A stretch of DNA of 64,000 nucleotides from Mactra quadrangularis (lineage: Eukaryota; Mollusca; Bivalvia; Venerida; Mactridae), in NCBI GenBank assembly GCA_025267735.1, contig CM046303.1, positions 69,641,034 through 69,705,033 on the forward strand, written 5' to 3'. The position numbers and the translations under genes are program-made. The notes beneath the pieces were generated by a model. That model searched no databases, had not been told where the DNA came from, and was given only the letters and a program-made list of their open reading frames with translations. Shown piece by piece: positions 36,746-49,812 of this stretch. Within the stretch, counting starts at the first letter, position 1. Every line of letters begins with the position of its first letter.

Positions 36746-37150
36746 TAGTGTAGCAATCTGGTGATGATGATATATCACTGGCTGTGGATATGATTTACAT
36801 TGACGTGTTCTGAATATTACTTTTATATATATTTTATACAGGGATGAGTGATTTTTGAAAGACCAATTTTAAGGCACGAGTTCAGTTGCTCCTCATTCAG
36901 TTATGAGTGTATAGCACGGCTAATGTAAAGCAGTGTCCATTGTTTATTCCATGCAAATCATCGAAATATATAAAATAATGAAATTAAAAATATGTTTGTA
37001 CATTTATAAATCTACTGCTCCTGGTAGGTACATCTAATAATTAGTCGTTGAAATACTTTATAAAATATTGTACTACAATAAACTCTAGGTATGTGTTTGA
37101 TACTGAATATGATCCTTATAATTCTAACTGTATTATTGGTCAAAACTGCT
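36746..37150. other. No gene seen
   Basis: AT-rich DNA without recognised features. Confidence 0.5.
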
Positions 37151-37167
37151 ATATAAGTAAAACAATA

Positions 37168-37445
37168 AACCCGGGTAGGTAATGCTATTGGAAGTGGACC
37201 GGATTTTCGAATCTAGTTTCCTGACGAAGGTACGGGTTCGAATCTCAGCCGGGGAGGTTACACCCTCCCATGAAAAATTGAACAATTATGTCAATTTTCA
37301 TCCAATAGTAAGGTATATGGAGGAGTATTCGGCCTTGTGGAAGGGTAGTTGAGAACTAGTTATGAACAAGGTTAAGGAAAGTTGAGTTAGGTGCGCTGGA
37401 CGCCGTATTATAACTTAACCTTGTGTTGACATGGCGTCATACCCA
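37168..37445 (+). mobile_element. tRNA-derived SINE, family C, plus-strand copy
   Basis: Head CCCGGGTAGGTAATGCTATTGG, B box GGTTCGAATCTC, body GGTTACACCCTCCCATG and CGGCCTTGTGGAAGGGTAG, then TAGGTGCGCTGGA. The 3' hairpin pairs GACGCC (37399-37404) with GGCGTC (37433-37438). A 14-bp perfect direct repeat ATATAAGTAAAACA stands at 37151-37164 and 37507-37520; if it is the target duplication, the inserted unit extends ~60 bp past the usual tail. Confidence 0.85.
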
Positions 37446-37757
37446 GTATTAGGAAATAAGCAAATCATTATTATTAGTTTCGCGGTCAGGTTATTATAAT
37501 ATGAGAATATAAGTAAAACAGGAAGTTAATAGCTTTATCTAGCACACCAATGGTCAATTACACAAATGAGATAAATGACCACAAGGCCAAACAATAACTC
37601 CAGGGACGATCACAATAAATGATGTATACAAAGCTATCAAGAAGTTGACATTAGTTAGTCATTGATCTTGATATTTGATCTTAATTAAAACTATACATTC
37701 ATATTTCTTCCAACATAGGCAAGTGTCCTTTTTATTCTATATGTAACGTAATTGTTT

Positions 37758-38008
37758 TGATTGGATTAACGCCGTTATATTGACTTAGATAGTGAAGCGA
37801 CTGTCAGACACCCTCATTGGCGTTCCTGGAAGGGCTAAATTTCTGGATTTAGTTGTCACTAGGCACATACTATAGTCGATGACTGACAACTGTCCTACAT
37901 GATTTACACTCAGATTTAGGAGGGAAAATGTCCGTTGAAGTTATTTCTTAGAATTTACAAAAGTATTTCCCGCCCTGAAATGGAACCTACGATCATTCGT
38001 AAAACGTT
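37758..38008 (-). mobile_element. SINE family B, diverged minus-strand copy
   Basis: Reverse complement of the family B body: CTGGAAGGGCTAAATTTCTG, CACTAGGCACATACTATAG, GACTGACAACTGTCCTACAT, GTTGAAGTTATTTCTTAG, TTTCCCGCCCTGAAATGGAAC. The A-box end is lost beyond ~38008, and the 3' stem is eroded. Confidence 0.8.
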
Positions 38009-38012
38009 ATAA

Positions 38013-41000
38013 CATTATTTCTTCAACTAAAAAGAAAAAAATGCACGTTATGTTTTTAAAACAGATTTGATCTTTGTTTTTTGTTTGTTAGCGCTACTTG
38101 ATTAGGTCAGGAAAACTCATTTAGAAGGAAAATGCCTGTTTGACTATATTAAATCATATACAAAGATATAAGACTATGTAGCTTAAAGCCATCAGAAAGC
38201 AAACAGAAACTAACGTTATACGGAACGATCACAGTAAAAAAAACAAGTGCATCCAAAATGTTTTAACAAAGCTTTTTTATGATAATCGATTTTCATTAAG
38301 TAGAAAATATCAATTTACTCATAACAGACATCTTGAAATATCAATTTTGTCTGGTGCGCTTTGAGAGTATGTTAAGATGCTGACAGTTTTATAAAACGGC
38401 AAAGAAAACGCACAGTGGTATTAATTCAAGTACATTTTGCTGTCTTTCAGAAATACAAGAAAATATATAACAGTTATTTATGAATAACTGTCATTGTATT
38501 GAATTAGCGACATCGAAGTAACATTGCCTCTAGATATCAAAGGAAGACTTCAACATCCATGAAACTGTTTATGAAAATAAATGAGTTCCTGGAAAATACA
38601 ATAAAACACAATTATATAATGATTACATAGCAATAATTGACAACAGACAAGAGTTGTGGGCGATTGTATACAACGTTTTAGACTAGATAAGGTTTGTTTA
38701 TTGTTTGCTTGAGGTTGACAACTTACCTAACATAGAAATATCAATTCTAACAGAAAATTGTCGAACACGATACAAAGATAGCGTGGTCGAGAGGTTACGA
38801 CGTTGGTCTGGTAAAGATTGGACAAGCTCTGTGTTGCTTCTAATAACATCACCTTTGTTTCATTATGCAAGAAATATAATGCTACTAGCTTAGTAATAGT
38901 AATAGAGGACCAGGAAACGGACTTGAAAGTGTTTGAGATAAATTGTTAAAACTTGTTTCTTAATGGAACTAAAATATTTGCGTAAACTAAACAGCACAAA
39001 CTTAAACTTTATAAAAACGATCGAGTAATATTGGAACCTAATGATAAATAAACAATGTTCATTAACAAGCATCCTATTATGATCGTTATAGATGGTTATC
39101 TTAAGAAAGTATGAATAGTTAGCGTCTATGACTGCTATAACAGGTTTACAAACTGACATCTTATTCATTCCATTTGAATCAAACACTTTGCATATCAGTA
39201 CACATGTCCTATATTTTATCTGTTTTGATAATAACAAGACGTACTTCAACGTGGAATTTATTCATTAAATATCTAAATGTAATGTTCTTGACCGTATGTT
39301 GATCGATCATATAATAAAAGATAGAAGTATCTTTACAGTCATTAAGTACTTGCTTTGTATCAAAGCAATGCTTGTCTTTTGTGTTTCATGTGTTTGCATG
39401 GTCTTGCATGTAACAATGTCATGTGTAAGGGTGGGTTTAAGTTTTTCTCTCCAAGAACATAATTATGTTATTGCTTGTAATTTCATAAACGTGTTTAGAC
39501 AATTGTGAGGTTGGTAAACTCTTGATCCAGAGGGTATACACTGTCCGTCCCAATGCAAAAACCCCTTTGGTTATGTTTTTTTTTCTTTTTTTGTCACGTC
39601 CTTGTAATCATAAACATTTAAAAGATATAAAAAACATCTCCCACTGAGCTTTTTTTACATCTGATATGTATGTTGATGGCCGTTCTTGATATAAGTTTTC
39701 AAATTCCCTTCACAAGTTTAAGTCGAAAACAAATGACATCTCCTTCCATTCTGTCATAGATGTCATCATAGTTTTCAGCATGTTTGGCATTGGATATAAA
39801 AGTGTTTTCTACCAGACACAAGATAATGGCTTTGTTGGTTTTATTCATAATTCCATAATACATGTTGTCACGAAACATCAAAGTCATAGAGGATTTTTTT
39901 CAAACCATCCTCACAATCATATAAATGTAGATATGTCACAGTACTGTCAGTTTTGACCTAGTTTGTGGTGGTATTTTCATTGAAACCATCTAATTCCATG
40001 ACTGTTTACATTTTTGCAAAACTTGTTAACTTGAAGAAAACATTATATACATGTATATGGATTATGTTATTTTTTTTAAATTGTTCTAAATGGGTATTTA
40101 TGAAAGGGAGATTGATAATGTCTCTACTTTCTTACCCTGGGTATTCCAGATTGAACCGGTTTGGCAATAGAGACGCAACATTTGTGTTAAAGAGAATATT
40201 TTGAAGAATTCGCAACATATATAACAACAAAATTAAAAACTCCAATATCCCATTATGTTTTTTGTATAACTAAACGATGCTTGAAAAAGTTGTAACTAAA
40301 TGAATACAATACGGACAGACCCGGCTTCAAGGAGTGATCAAATATTGACAATGTGACAACGAAAGCTAATACACAAATAACGAGTTAAAACATAAGAAAA
40401 CTAATATTCATCTGCCGTTTATTAGTTGTTACAGATTAGTCGTAATACATTTAAATAGGAGATATTACAAAACTTTTGCAACTCATCATTTTCTTCTGTT
40501 AAACAGCTTGAGAACACATTCTATGATATGTATTTTCATACGACAAATGTATAAAAATATGACAACGTTTATGTCTCTGATTTATTAAAATTTAAAATAC
40601 ACATCAGTCATATTATGAAATATGATCATAACTTGATAAATGTGTTGATAAAGAACTTGTTTACTTATCTAATATTTTATTGTTGGATGATCATGCTTGT
40701 TATTCTCGAAGAGCATTTGAAACCTACATACAACTCCCTGTTTGCTTCTTGACTCTTAGAAAGGTCAGCGTTTTTTTACTGTTGTTAGTCCTGATACGTT
40801 TTTGAATTCAGTTTTTAAACAGCTTTTCTATCATAAAAATAATTAGCAAATATTTTCATAGGGTAGTATAGTTATAATCGTGTTAAATAGTTTTATAATT
40901 TTCACTTAATTGGGAATTTATTATTAAATTCAATACTCAAGAAATGAGTGGACTGAAGCTAATGATTATTTTTTACCGGATGCAAGTGCTGGCTCCATAC

Positions 41001-41569
41001 TAATGAATTAAAAATACAAAAAAATGAGAGTGCACTGAAGATTTATTTACCTGTTGGCATGATTGTACCTGATGTTTTTATATATATCAGGACATTTATT
41101 TTGGCGCTAACAGCTACAGAAGTAAATGATTTGCACTTGAGGCGCTCTTCTTCGAATAAACTCTAAACATCAAGACAAACTAAATTTGCTGATGATTTAA
41201 ATACTATTTTAAGATTGCTTGTCTTAATTAGTAACTTTTAGATCCATATGTTCTAAGGTATGCGGGCAACATCAGAGTTGCGTTTAATTTTGTGACACGA
41301 ATAATTCATGAGCACATGCCATGATTAATACTTTAACTTGAATGCCCTTTAATCATTTTTTCTTATTATATTTTTTGTTGTACGTAGTGATTTTATTCCA
41401 TTATGATTTCTTTCCAAAATTACTTATTTCAAAGATAGATTTATGACATGTGTGATCGTCACGTCTTCAACTATACTTTTATCTAGACAACAGTGATAGA
41501 TATATTCTTAAAAATAGCAGAAATGCACGTTTTTTTATATTTTCCATTCTTCATTTTCTATTGTTTATA
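38013..41569. other. Mostly unique DNA; decayed coding-like stretch
   Basis: The 119-codon minus frame at 38890-39249 is Lys/Ile/Tyr-rich and looks like noncoding AT-rich DNA. At 38780-38820, GCGTGGTCGAGAGGTTACGACG resembles the 5' half of a tRNA or SINE head without a B box. At 39600-39960 on the minus strand broken frames show a TIR-domain-like pattern, treated as a finding. No supported gene. Confidence 0.4.
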
Positions 41570-41589
41570 CACAAGAAGGGATCATCAAT

Positions 41590-44500
41590 CTAAAGAACAC
41601 CATCTCATTAATCATAGTACAAATCTGTAAAATGAACTTCTATATATTTGTAAAATGAACAATATAGAAACAAATACACTTAACAAACCACACAGAACGC
41701 AATATTCCAGACGATAAAGTTAAAACATTCATCATTTCAATATAACCCTCGTGTTTCAACAAAACATGGTTGTAACAAACAGAATGATCAAAGGTTTGTT
41801 ATGAAATCAAATCAAACAAAAAAACCTTAGATATTAAAAAACATACGGTATTCCACGCACACAATATTGCCAAGAGTACATGAAAACGTATAGCTAAAAT
41901 ACACTTGATTAGAATCGTTATCGTGCATTATTGATGAATTGCACCAACGTGGTATATTTGATTTCTAATTACTTGAAATGTGAAATTTTATAAGAAACGC
42001 TAGGGAATTACTTATTACATGCTTCGTGTTGCAAGTATTTTGTATCTGAAATAATTGTGTTTGTTATGACTGTAAACAAATTTTGGTAAAAGAATGATAA
42101 AGAATTTGATTTGAAACCTTATTACGTACAACCTCCGCATACATAAATAAGTAGAATTTAAAATGTTAATATATTATATATTATTATTAAAGGGACAACG
42201 TAAACAAATAACGAAAACAATAACCTAAGGCTTCTACATTTAAAATAACAACAATAAATTATTAACCCAGGTTCCAAAGTGCACCGACCTCACACTAACC
42301 CCAATAGAAAAATGATTTCATAATACAATTTGTCATGATACACGTTAGAATGTCAGCGAGATAAATCCACGTATATCTTACAATAAAGCGTGAATTCTGA
42401 ATCTTATTGATGGATGTCAACACTAGTGATGTTAAGTATTTGGTTAGTATATAACAAGTTCAATGTAAAACTTTTTTCGAACGAGAAGCTGACATAAAAT
42501 ATACAGGACACAATAATTAAATCTGTATTTAATGTATTAAGACTAGCTAACACTTCAAGGATGTATGTATACTTGCTCTGAAACATACAGACTAAATAAC
42601 ATATATTTTACAAAAACATCCCAGCAAACTTTTCATCTTTACTAAGTCCCCTACTTTACTGATCATTTTTCTAAAAACAATGTCTTATTTGTAAAGACAT
42701 GATTGTACAAATGTCAGCATGGTTGATGAATTTATGTTTTGTCATAAATCAGTGTAAATGCAAACTCTTTTTTAACTGATTTAATCCATTCTGAAAACGT
42801 ATTTGTCATATTAACAAAAACAGATCTACTAGAAAAAATTATCAAAACACCATATATCTTAACACTACGAATGTGAATGTTTTCATTCAGAAGACCAATA
42901 CACGTCAGACATCCTGGAATATTTATCCTATATAGTGATATTTATGTTGCTTAATTTCAAACCACAAAGGACTTTGTATATTTACATTTATCAAATGTTT
43001 GATTTAGAAGTCCTCAGTGGCAATAGTATTTATTTTGCATTCCAACACAACAATAATGCATTGTACACTGGTTATAAAGTTGAATTAAAGTCGAATTTCT
43101 AAGAACGCTACATTAAGTTTATGTTGCATATTTTGAAAATAATGCAAATCCAGCAATTCCAATGTTATAATATATTATAATTTATGACATTAAACTATCA
43201 ATACGGAATGTTCAAATAAGAAAATCTTTAATGTATTTTAATTGAAGTATTTAATATTTCACTATAAGCAAGTTTTAAGCCAAGTAAATTCATGTAGTAA
43301 TAAATGTTGTCACAAATTTGAAATAAAATAAATAATCTTAGTTATGTCGACAGCTAGTTTAGGAGTTGATTCGCGTTACATGTAATTAAAACAGACGTTT
43401 GGTTAAGTATTGTTTTTCTGAAGCAACTTTTGGAGCATTATAACGTCATTAATAGAACGTAAAGCCCTGCATATTTTTTAAATAGTAGTAAAGAATTTAT
43501 TTTGACAATAAATATTCTTTCTGTCAGTTGAACTAATTTATAAAGTAAAGTAAACATACCCTGTTTATTTGAAGGAAAGACAAGTTTTTATTGTATAAAC
43601 ATTAGGTACACACCATTCGATTCAGCAAAACTGAATATTTACTTTACTCAGAATCCGTATCATACTTGAACCGCACAAAAATAAAATAACTTTCAAGATA
43701 ATACATGCCTGCAAATATATATATGATTGTTTTTATTTTTATTAAAACATACAATGCTGATAATTACAACTACGGAACCTAAAAGAAATAAATAGAGAAG
43801 TATGTGAAGTTCAAATATTGAACTAATTTTCATATTATTTACCTGCACTGAGCTATTTGGCTAAAACCATGCATGTCATGTATCTGAGCAATCAATTCAC
43901 GGTTACACACCTTCAGAAGTGCATGGATGGCGACAAATTAACGAAAACAACATACAACGAGAAAGATCTCTTAACAACTTATTATAAATATGAACACTAT
44001 TTAATGAAAACTTGAATCAAAGTAATATGTATGAAACAAGAAATGATGTATGCTCTTAACAACCCTTCAAGTGAAAATACTTCAAAGAGTATGCTACAGA
44101 ATAATATTGACAAAACATGCATCACTTGAATACAAACCTAGAGTCAAATCAAAACATGAAAATAAATAACAGTAAGATCTAAGGTTTGATATAACATCCA
44201 AAATAGACAAAAGTTAATGAGATGATTAAAAAACCTAACAATCATGGAATGGTATACAAAACATGTAATACTATGAAACATTGAGCACACTGCAATTGTG
44301 GTATGACGTAAATTTAATTAAAATTGTTATCGAGTAGTATTGATGAAATGCACAAACATCACATATTAATATCTCTAAACCAGACATAGCAATGTCAATT
44401 TGTATCAAAAATGTTTCTAGATCATTTTTGTCACATTCTACATAGTACTACAGTTTGTAAAGTAAATAGAGCGTAGGTCCTTATTTTGTGGAGCAGAGGT

Positions 44501-44870
44501 GCAGTGGTAGGACGCGCACATAAGGATCAATAGGTCTAGTGTTCGATCCCCCACTACGAACGCTGCTAATTAATTCAGCTCGAAATCAGTATTCATTTAT
44601 CTACCATGAAATTGCTAAATGAAACTTCAGAATTCGATTCGTCTCTATTCCTTAGTGATATAGATGAACTTGAGTTGACCTATATAAATACAATCACAAG
44701 TTGAATTATAAGACAAATTTTGTATAGACAATTTAATATTTTATTAACAATCAATGTAGAACATACACATTGGAGTATGATACAATGGCTGAATAACAAT
44801 ACAAATAACGGATGAACCATAAGTAAATATATACCATTGTTATTAGTTAAATGGACATAACATGGAAATA
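41590..44870 (+). repeat. Segmental duplication block A
   Basis: Collinear, gapped similarity to block B (45850-49970). Matching points, A/B: TCTGTAAAATGAAC 41626/GCTGTAAAATGAAC 45879; GAACGCAATATTCCAGA / GAACGTAATACTTCAGA; AATCCACGTATATCTTACAATAAAGC / AATCAAAGTATATCTTACAATAAAGC-type words; AAAGACATGATTGTACAAAT 42695 / AAAGACATGATAGTACAAAT 47838; GATTTAGAAGTCCTCAGT 43000/48231; TGTCGACAG 43346/48340; and a nearly identical final ~190 bp (44680-44868 / 49780-49968). No open frame is shared, so this looks like duplicated non-coding DNA or a large decayed element. Within A, 41690-41960 is also similar to 44100-44360. Confidence 0.85.
44488..44712 (+). mobile_element. tRNA-derived SINE, family E, copy in block A
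   Basis: Head GGAGCAGAGGTGCAGTGGTA with B box GTTCGATCC (44541-44549), body CATTTATCTACCATGAAATTGC and AACTTCAGAATTC. It ends in a hairpin AACTTGAG / CACAAGTT (one mismatch) around TTGACCTATATAAATACAAT. Its paralogue in block B occupies the same relative place, so the SINE inserted before the blocks were duplicated. Confidence 0.8.
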
Positions 44871-44969
44871 TAATTTTGCGACCACGACTATAATTTCATT
44901 TCGGACATGTGTTAGCGTATTTCTATAAACTTGGTCGCGACAATAGTGGATTCCTTTTAGGCGAATCGA

Positions 44970-45345
44970 GTAAAATAGAAGAAATAAAATGCTGGAGGGA
45001 TACTAACAAAGCAATTTGGGTAACACGATGGTTCCCATTCCATATACCAAGGTATCACAGTACTTTTCATACCTTGCATTTCATACACTAACAGCATCTT
45101 GGTTACTTTGCATGTTGGTAAGTAATGTGATTTTATTACAATTCACTTACTGCTTTATCTGATTCAGGGTTTTCTCTTTCACACTTAGTATCTTGTGAGC
45201 GAGATTCTTGATTCAACCCGACAGAACCTTTTATCATTAATTCATAAATTTACATTCTTGTTATTTCCTTGTTTATTAATGTTGATTATTATTCCATTTA
45301 GAGAACATTGTATCTCAGTTGTAATGGTTTTGTTTTAGTATGTAT
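44970..45345 (-). repeat. Repeat R, inverted copy
   Basis: Reverse complement of the R copies at 50010-50450 and 52442-52960. Landmarks on the plus strand: GGATACTAACAAAGCAAT, GGGTAACACGATGG, TTTCATACACTAACA, ATCTTGGTTACTTTGCATG, GTAATGTGATTTTAT and GAGAACATTGTATCTCAGTTG. The 60-codon frame at 44909-45091 is a shadow. Confidence 0.85.
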
Positions 45346-45384
45346 TCGTTATCTACTGTGTCTTGAATCATATTGTAGATATTG

Positions 45385-45751
45385 TAGCGATCAGGATTTG
45401 TTTAAATTTTTAAGTTTAACATGCGCGTAGTAGTAAACTTTTGTTTTTCATCTAGAATTTATGTAAATAGAAAGTTTCGCATTTTAAAGATGCAAACTTT
45501 ACGGTAATTTGTTAAATATTGTTCACTTTATATGTTTAGGTCATAAATACAATTGAATGATTTTTGCATGTGATTGACTTAAGGCGGGCGGACTCCTCCG
45601 ATTCAGCGTAATGTCCGCAAAGTAATTATGCCGTTTTCTGTATTTTTCCGCGAATCTGGCAGATTTTTGTCTAGAATATAAACCCAGCTCCGTTAGTTGT
45701 CAGACAGGCAGCCTGCGAGCAAGATTTAAGACACTTCTAATTTTATAACAT
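45385..45751 (+). promoter_or_regulatory. Possible solo LTR or TATA promoter
   Basis: A stretch beginning TGTAGCGATCAGG and ending TTTATAACA has a locally CpG-rich part (GCGGGCGGACTCCTCCGATT, 45584-45603), then TATAAA (45677-45682) and, about 24 bases on, the initiator-like GTCAGACAG. TG...CA ends with a central TATA and initiator are LTR-like, but I find no matching 5-bp target duplication, no second copy and no primer-binding site. An ordinary promoter fragment is the alternative. Confidence 0.3.
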
Positions 45752-45794
45752 CATTATTAACGGATTATTACGTTTTAATTATTTATGAATAGAA

Positions 45795-45843
45795 AGATTT
45801 CAAATACGGGCGCGCTACCAACTGGCTATCGACCCGGGTTAAA
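45795..45843 (-). mobile_element. SINE family C, 5' head fragment
   Basis: GATTTCAAATACGGGCGCGC, TACCAACTGGCTATCGACCC and GGG are the complement of the family C head (compare 36331-36374). Only the first ~49 bp of the SINE remain. Confidence 0.75.
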
Positions 45844-47300
45844 TCTAAAAATCACCCCCATTAATTATTGCACAAAAGCTGTAAAATGAACTTCAGTGAA
45901 TTTGAAAAAAGGAAAATAAAGGAATAAAACACTTATTAAACCTAACAGAACGTAATACTTCAGATGATAATTTTGTCACAAACAACACAAAATGACTGAA
46001 ATGAAAAAAGTTGAGTGTGCTATTAACTAAATGAATAAGTCTGGCTACTTTGTTTGTCTGGACCTTTACTTGTCAAATACATTTAGCGTATTATCTAAAT
46101 TGTCTTTAATCAAATTATTTAGTTGTATCAAGTTTGATATAAAACAAAAATAGATCTTAGTAGATGAAACTGTTTTCTTGATGAAATCAATGATTCAGTT
46201 GTAACCACAGACGTGTTTGATGTACCAACACATACCGAAATGGTCAGAATATACCAGTGACAATTGCCACTCAAATATAACATCTTGTCCATTCCGTGTT
46301 TAGGTTAAATGTACCGATGCATGTCTGTCCAGTCAGTACATTTTAATTTTTAACACCAAATGGTTCAGAATAATGTAATATGTGTGAAGACGTAGAGGCT
46401 TATTATATATAAACAAGTATGTTACTGAGGGAATCGCCAAGCTATTTATAGATTTCTTATATGTCGTATGTGCTGAAAAATAAACATTTTCATTGGTCGC
46501 TTCTTGTTTTTTCAACATTCTTAGGCGGTTAGGATATCTTTTTAATAGAATTATACTAATGCTGCATAATAACAAGCTCTAGTATCTTCTCTGCAGTAAA
46601 TACATATTTTTAACACTAATCTATTTATAGCTAACCTGACCCACTTGGGTCTAGTTAGGAAACACCCCAAATAATACGAGAGAAAACAAATTGCCAAGTA
46701 ATATAACAGTGTGCCTGTTGCATTTACAGTTATAAGAAATATAATTCAAAAGCAGGAAATATTAAGTTGAATGTTTGCCTTGCAATTCCTTTAAATTATG
46801 TTGTTTGTATCATACTACATCTACTTTAGTCAGTACTAATATTTTGATTTGGTATTCAGCTCAAATATAAAGCACTTTGTTTGATTTTGTTATTTCATAG
46901 TTAATGTGAATCGATTTGTCCTGAATGAAGTAAAGTGTCCAATAATTTTAGTAGCCACAAATATTCCATTGCAAAGATAATAGTATGTTGTGTCACTGTT
47001 CAAACGTAGAGTGGTTATTTTTCTACCCATATCCTGACTATCGTCTAACCTGTCAAGCGTATAGAACCTCGGTTATATATTTGTTTTCAACATGATATAA
47101 GAACATAGTTCCTGGCTCATGGATTATCACATTATACATTGGTTCACGATAAACACTAAAGAGTTAGCGAAATAAATCAAAGTATATCTTACAATAAAGC
47201 CTGGTTTGTCCAATTTCATGATATTTCCAAATTCCATTAATCCATGTCAAAACTAGTGGGTTTTGTATTTTATTAGCTTAGCCATAGGAAGATTATTTTG

Positions 47301-47589
47301 ATTTGGTTTAATGCCGTATAAGTAAATGGTATAGGTCATATTACGGTGGTTAGTCAACCTATTTACCATACCTGGAAAGGCTAGATCACCAGATTTAGTT
47401 GTTAACCAGTTACTTGGTGCATCCTTTTTCATTGACTGACAACTGACCTACATAATTCAGAACCAGTGGTAGGATGGAGAATGAAGGTAAAACTAATTCA
47501 TGACCAAACCTTCCGAAAGCACATCCAATCTGGAAATCAGACACTAGACCACACGATCAGAGAACTTACTACCAACTGACCTAACCTAT
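47301..47589 (-). mobile_element. SINE family B, inserted in block B
   Basis: Complement of the family B body: CCTGGAAAGGCTAGATCACC, AGATTTAGTTGTTAACCAG, GACTGACAACTGACCTACAT, AACTAATTCATGACCAAACC. The B box is eroded. The 3' stem pairs TGCCGTA with TACGGTG-like sequence (CCGTA/TACGG). Block A lacks this insert, so it came after the duplication. Confidence 0.8.
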
Positions 47590-49590
47590 AAGAACTTTAA
47601 TATTCACTTGTTTTCGAATGAGTAGACGACATAAATGATACAGGACGAATTAAATATCTCTGTATTCAATGTATGTTGATAAGCCAACTATTAAAAGGTT
47701 CATGTTTCCATGTAGATGTTCTGAATAAGTACAGACTAAAATGTTTATTTTCAGCATTTCTTTTCTTTTAAAATACTTTTCATATTGAATTGGTCTACTA
47801 AGTAACTTATCTATTTTTTCTTACATGAATTTTATGTAAAGACATGATAGTACAAATGCTAGCTTGTGATGTATGAGTGTTTTGTCATGAATTAGACTGT
47901 ACAGAGTATCTTGCACTACAAAACACATTGTACATGCAAACTCATGTTAGAAGACATGGTATGTTTATAAATTATTAAATCCATTCTAGAAACATATTTT
48001 TCATATAATGGAAACATTCCCAACTTGGTTATATGTTAATATAGATTCTTTTAATGATTTATAAAACCCAAACATTTTAACATAATTATTCTATGAGTAT
48101 ATGCATGCAGAGAAGCCAGATACATGTCAGATATCCTGGAATATTCATTATATGTACCTATACTATGATATCTACATTATTAGATTGCTCGCCACGAATG
48201 TCCTAATATATCTACATTTATCAAAAGTATGATTTAGAAGTCCTCAGTAACATTTGTATTCATTTTACGAATATTAACTCCAGTTAACGCCATGCAGTCA
48301 TAAATATTTCCACAAAAGTTGAAATAAGTATTTAAAATAATGTCGACAGTCAGTACGGGGGTTAAATTGGCTAACATTCGTAGAAACCTTGTTTGATTGA
48401 CAGCTGTTTTTCTAAGAAATTTCTGTGCATTATATCGTTGCTGATTGAACGTTATGTACTGGATGTTTCTCAGTAATAGTGTAGTATTTATTGTGAAAAT
48501 AAATATTTTTTCTGCCAATTTGAACTAATTAATGAAACAAAATAAACATAGACCAAGTTTATTCAGAGGAAATTCGAGTTTTTTGTATAAACATTAAGTA
48601 CCTATACACTGTTGACGTATAGCAGAAGAGGTTATTTTATTTAGAACTCAGTGCATACTTGTACCACACATAGAGTAAAATTACGTTCAAAGTCATATTT
48701 GTATTGTCTTCTATTTAGTGCTTTTCATTCAAAAAGCAAATTTCATTTTGATACTACATTTCTTTAAAAATGCATTTCTGAAAATCAAAACTGAAATATT
48801 GATATTCTGCGGTTTAATTACGAAACTGTCTTTGAATTCATGTACCGAACAATTTGAATAGAACGCCAAATGATATATGTTTCTTTTTCTGAAAGGAATT
48901 CTTTTGACGTAAGTGATCCACTGTAACACATTTTAAATCGCATGCACGGAGAGAGGTTAACCAACTAACTTGTGACGTGAAATATTTTCCAAAGTTACAT
49001 GTATAAATCTCAATTTAAAATTCAATTTATAAATGTACACTTTAAAATGAAAACTTGAATAAAGGTACAATGCAAGATCCAACCCTTATACAAGAAAAAG
49101 AAAAAAGGTAAAACTAATATTAAATAAAACATGAATAAAAAACAATAAATTACGTATGCATGTAGCAAACCTTACACGTGAAATACTTCAAATACATGCA
49201 GTACGCTACATAATTATATTGACAAAACATTCATCAATTGAATACAAACCTCGTGTGAAAACAAAACATGAAAGTAAATAAAGTTAAGATCAAAGGTTTA
49301 ATATGAAATTCAATCAGACAAAAACTTTGAATTGATAAAAAATCTAACTTTCATGGAATATTATAAAAGCACGTTATACTCCAAATTAATTTAGTTCACA
49401 TTATTATGGTGAAATAAAGTAACTTGTTATCGTGCATCATTGATGAATTGCACCAACATTATATGTACCAATATCTCTAAACCAGACATTACAATATGAA
49501 TTTGTATCAACAACATTGTATGCAAATGTTTGATGCATTCTACAAAGTATTTTAGCTAGTTAAGAAAATAGTACGTTCTGTACTTTGTAT

Positions 49591-49812
49591 GGAACAGTGG
49601 TCCTGTTGTAGGACGCGCACACAGGTATCAAGATGTCCCGTGTTCGATCCCATCTAAGGCCACTGTCAATTTCCTAGAACAAAAAATAAATAAGTATACA
49701 TTCATTTATCATGAAATTGCCTAATAGAACTTAAGAATTCATCACTATTCCTGAATGACATAGCTAAACTTGTGTTGACCTATGTAAATACAATCACAAG
49801 TTGAATTATAAG
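49591..49812 (+). mobile_element. tRNA-derived SINE, family E, copy in block B
   Basis: Head GGAACAGTGGTCCTGTTGTA, B box TGTTCGATCC (49641-49650), body CATTTATCATGAAATTGCC. The 3' hairpin is perfect over 8 bp: AACTTGTG (49767-49774) with CACAAGTT (49795-49802), with a 20-nt loop TTGACCTATGTAAATACAAT. Confidence 0.8.

Noticed and set aside
38890..39249. 119-codon minus-strand frame, longest in the window
   Set aside because: Composition is that of AT-rich non-coding DNA, no domain, no paralogue, no splice or start context I can support.
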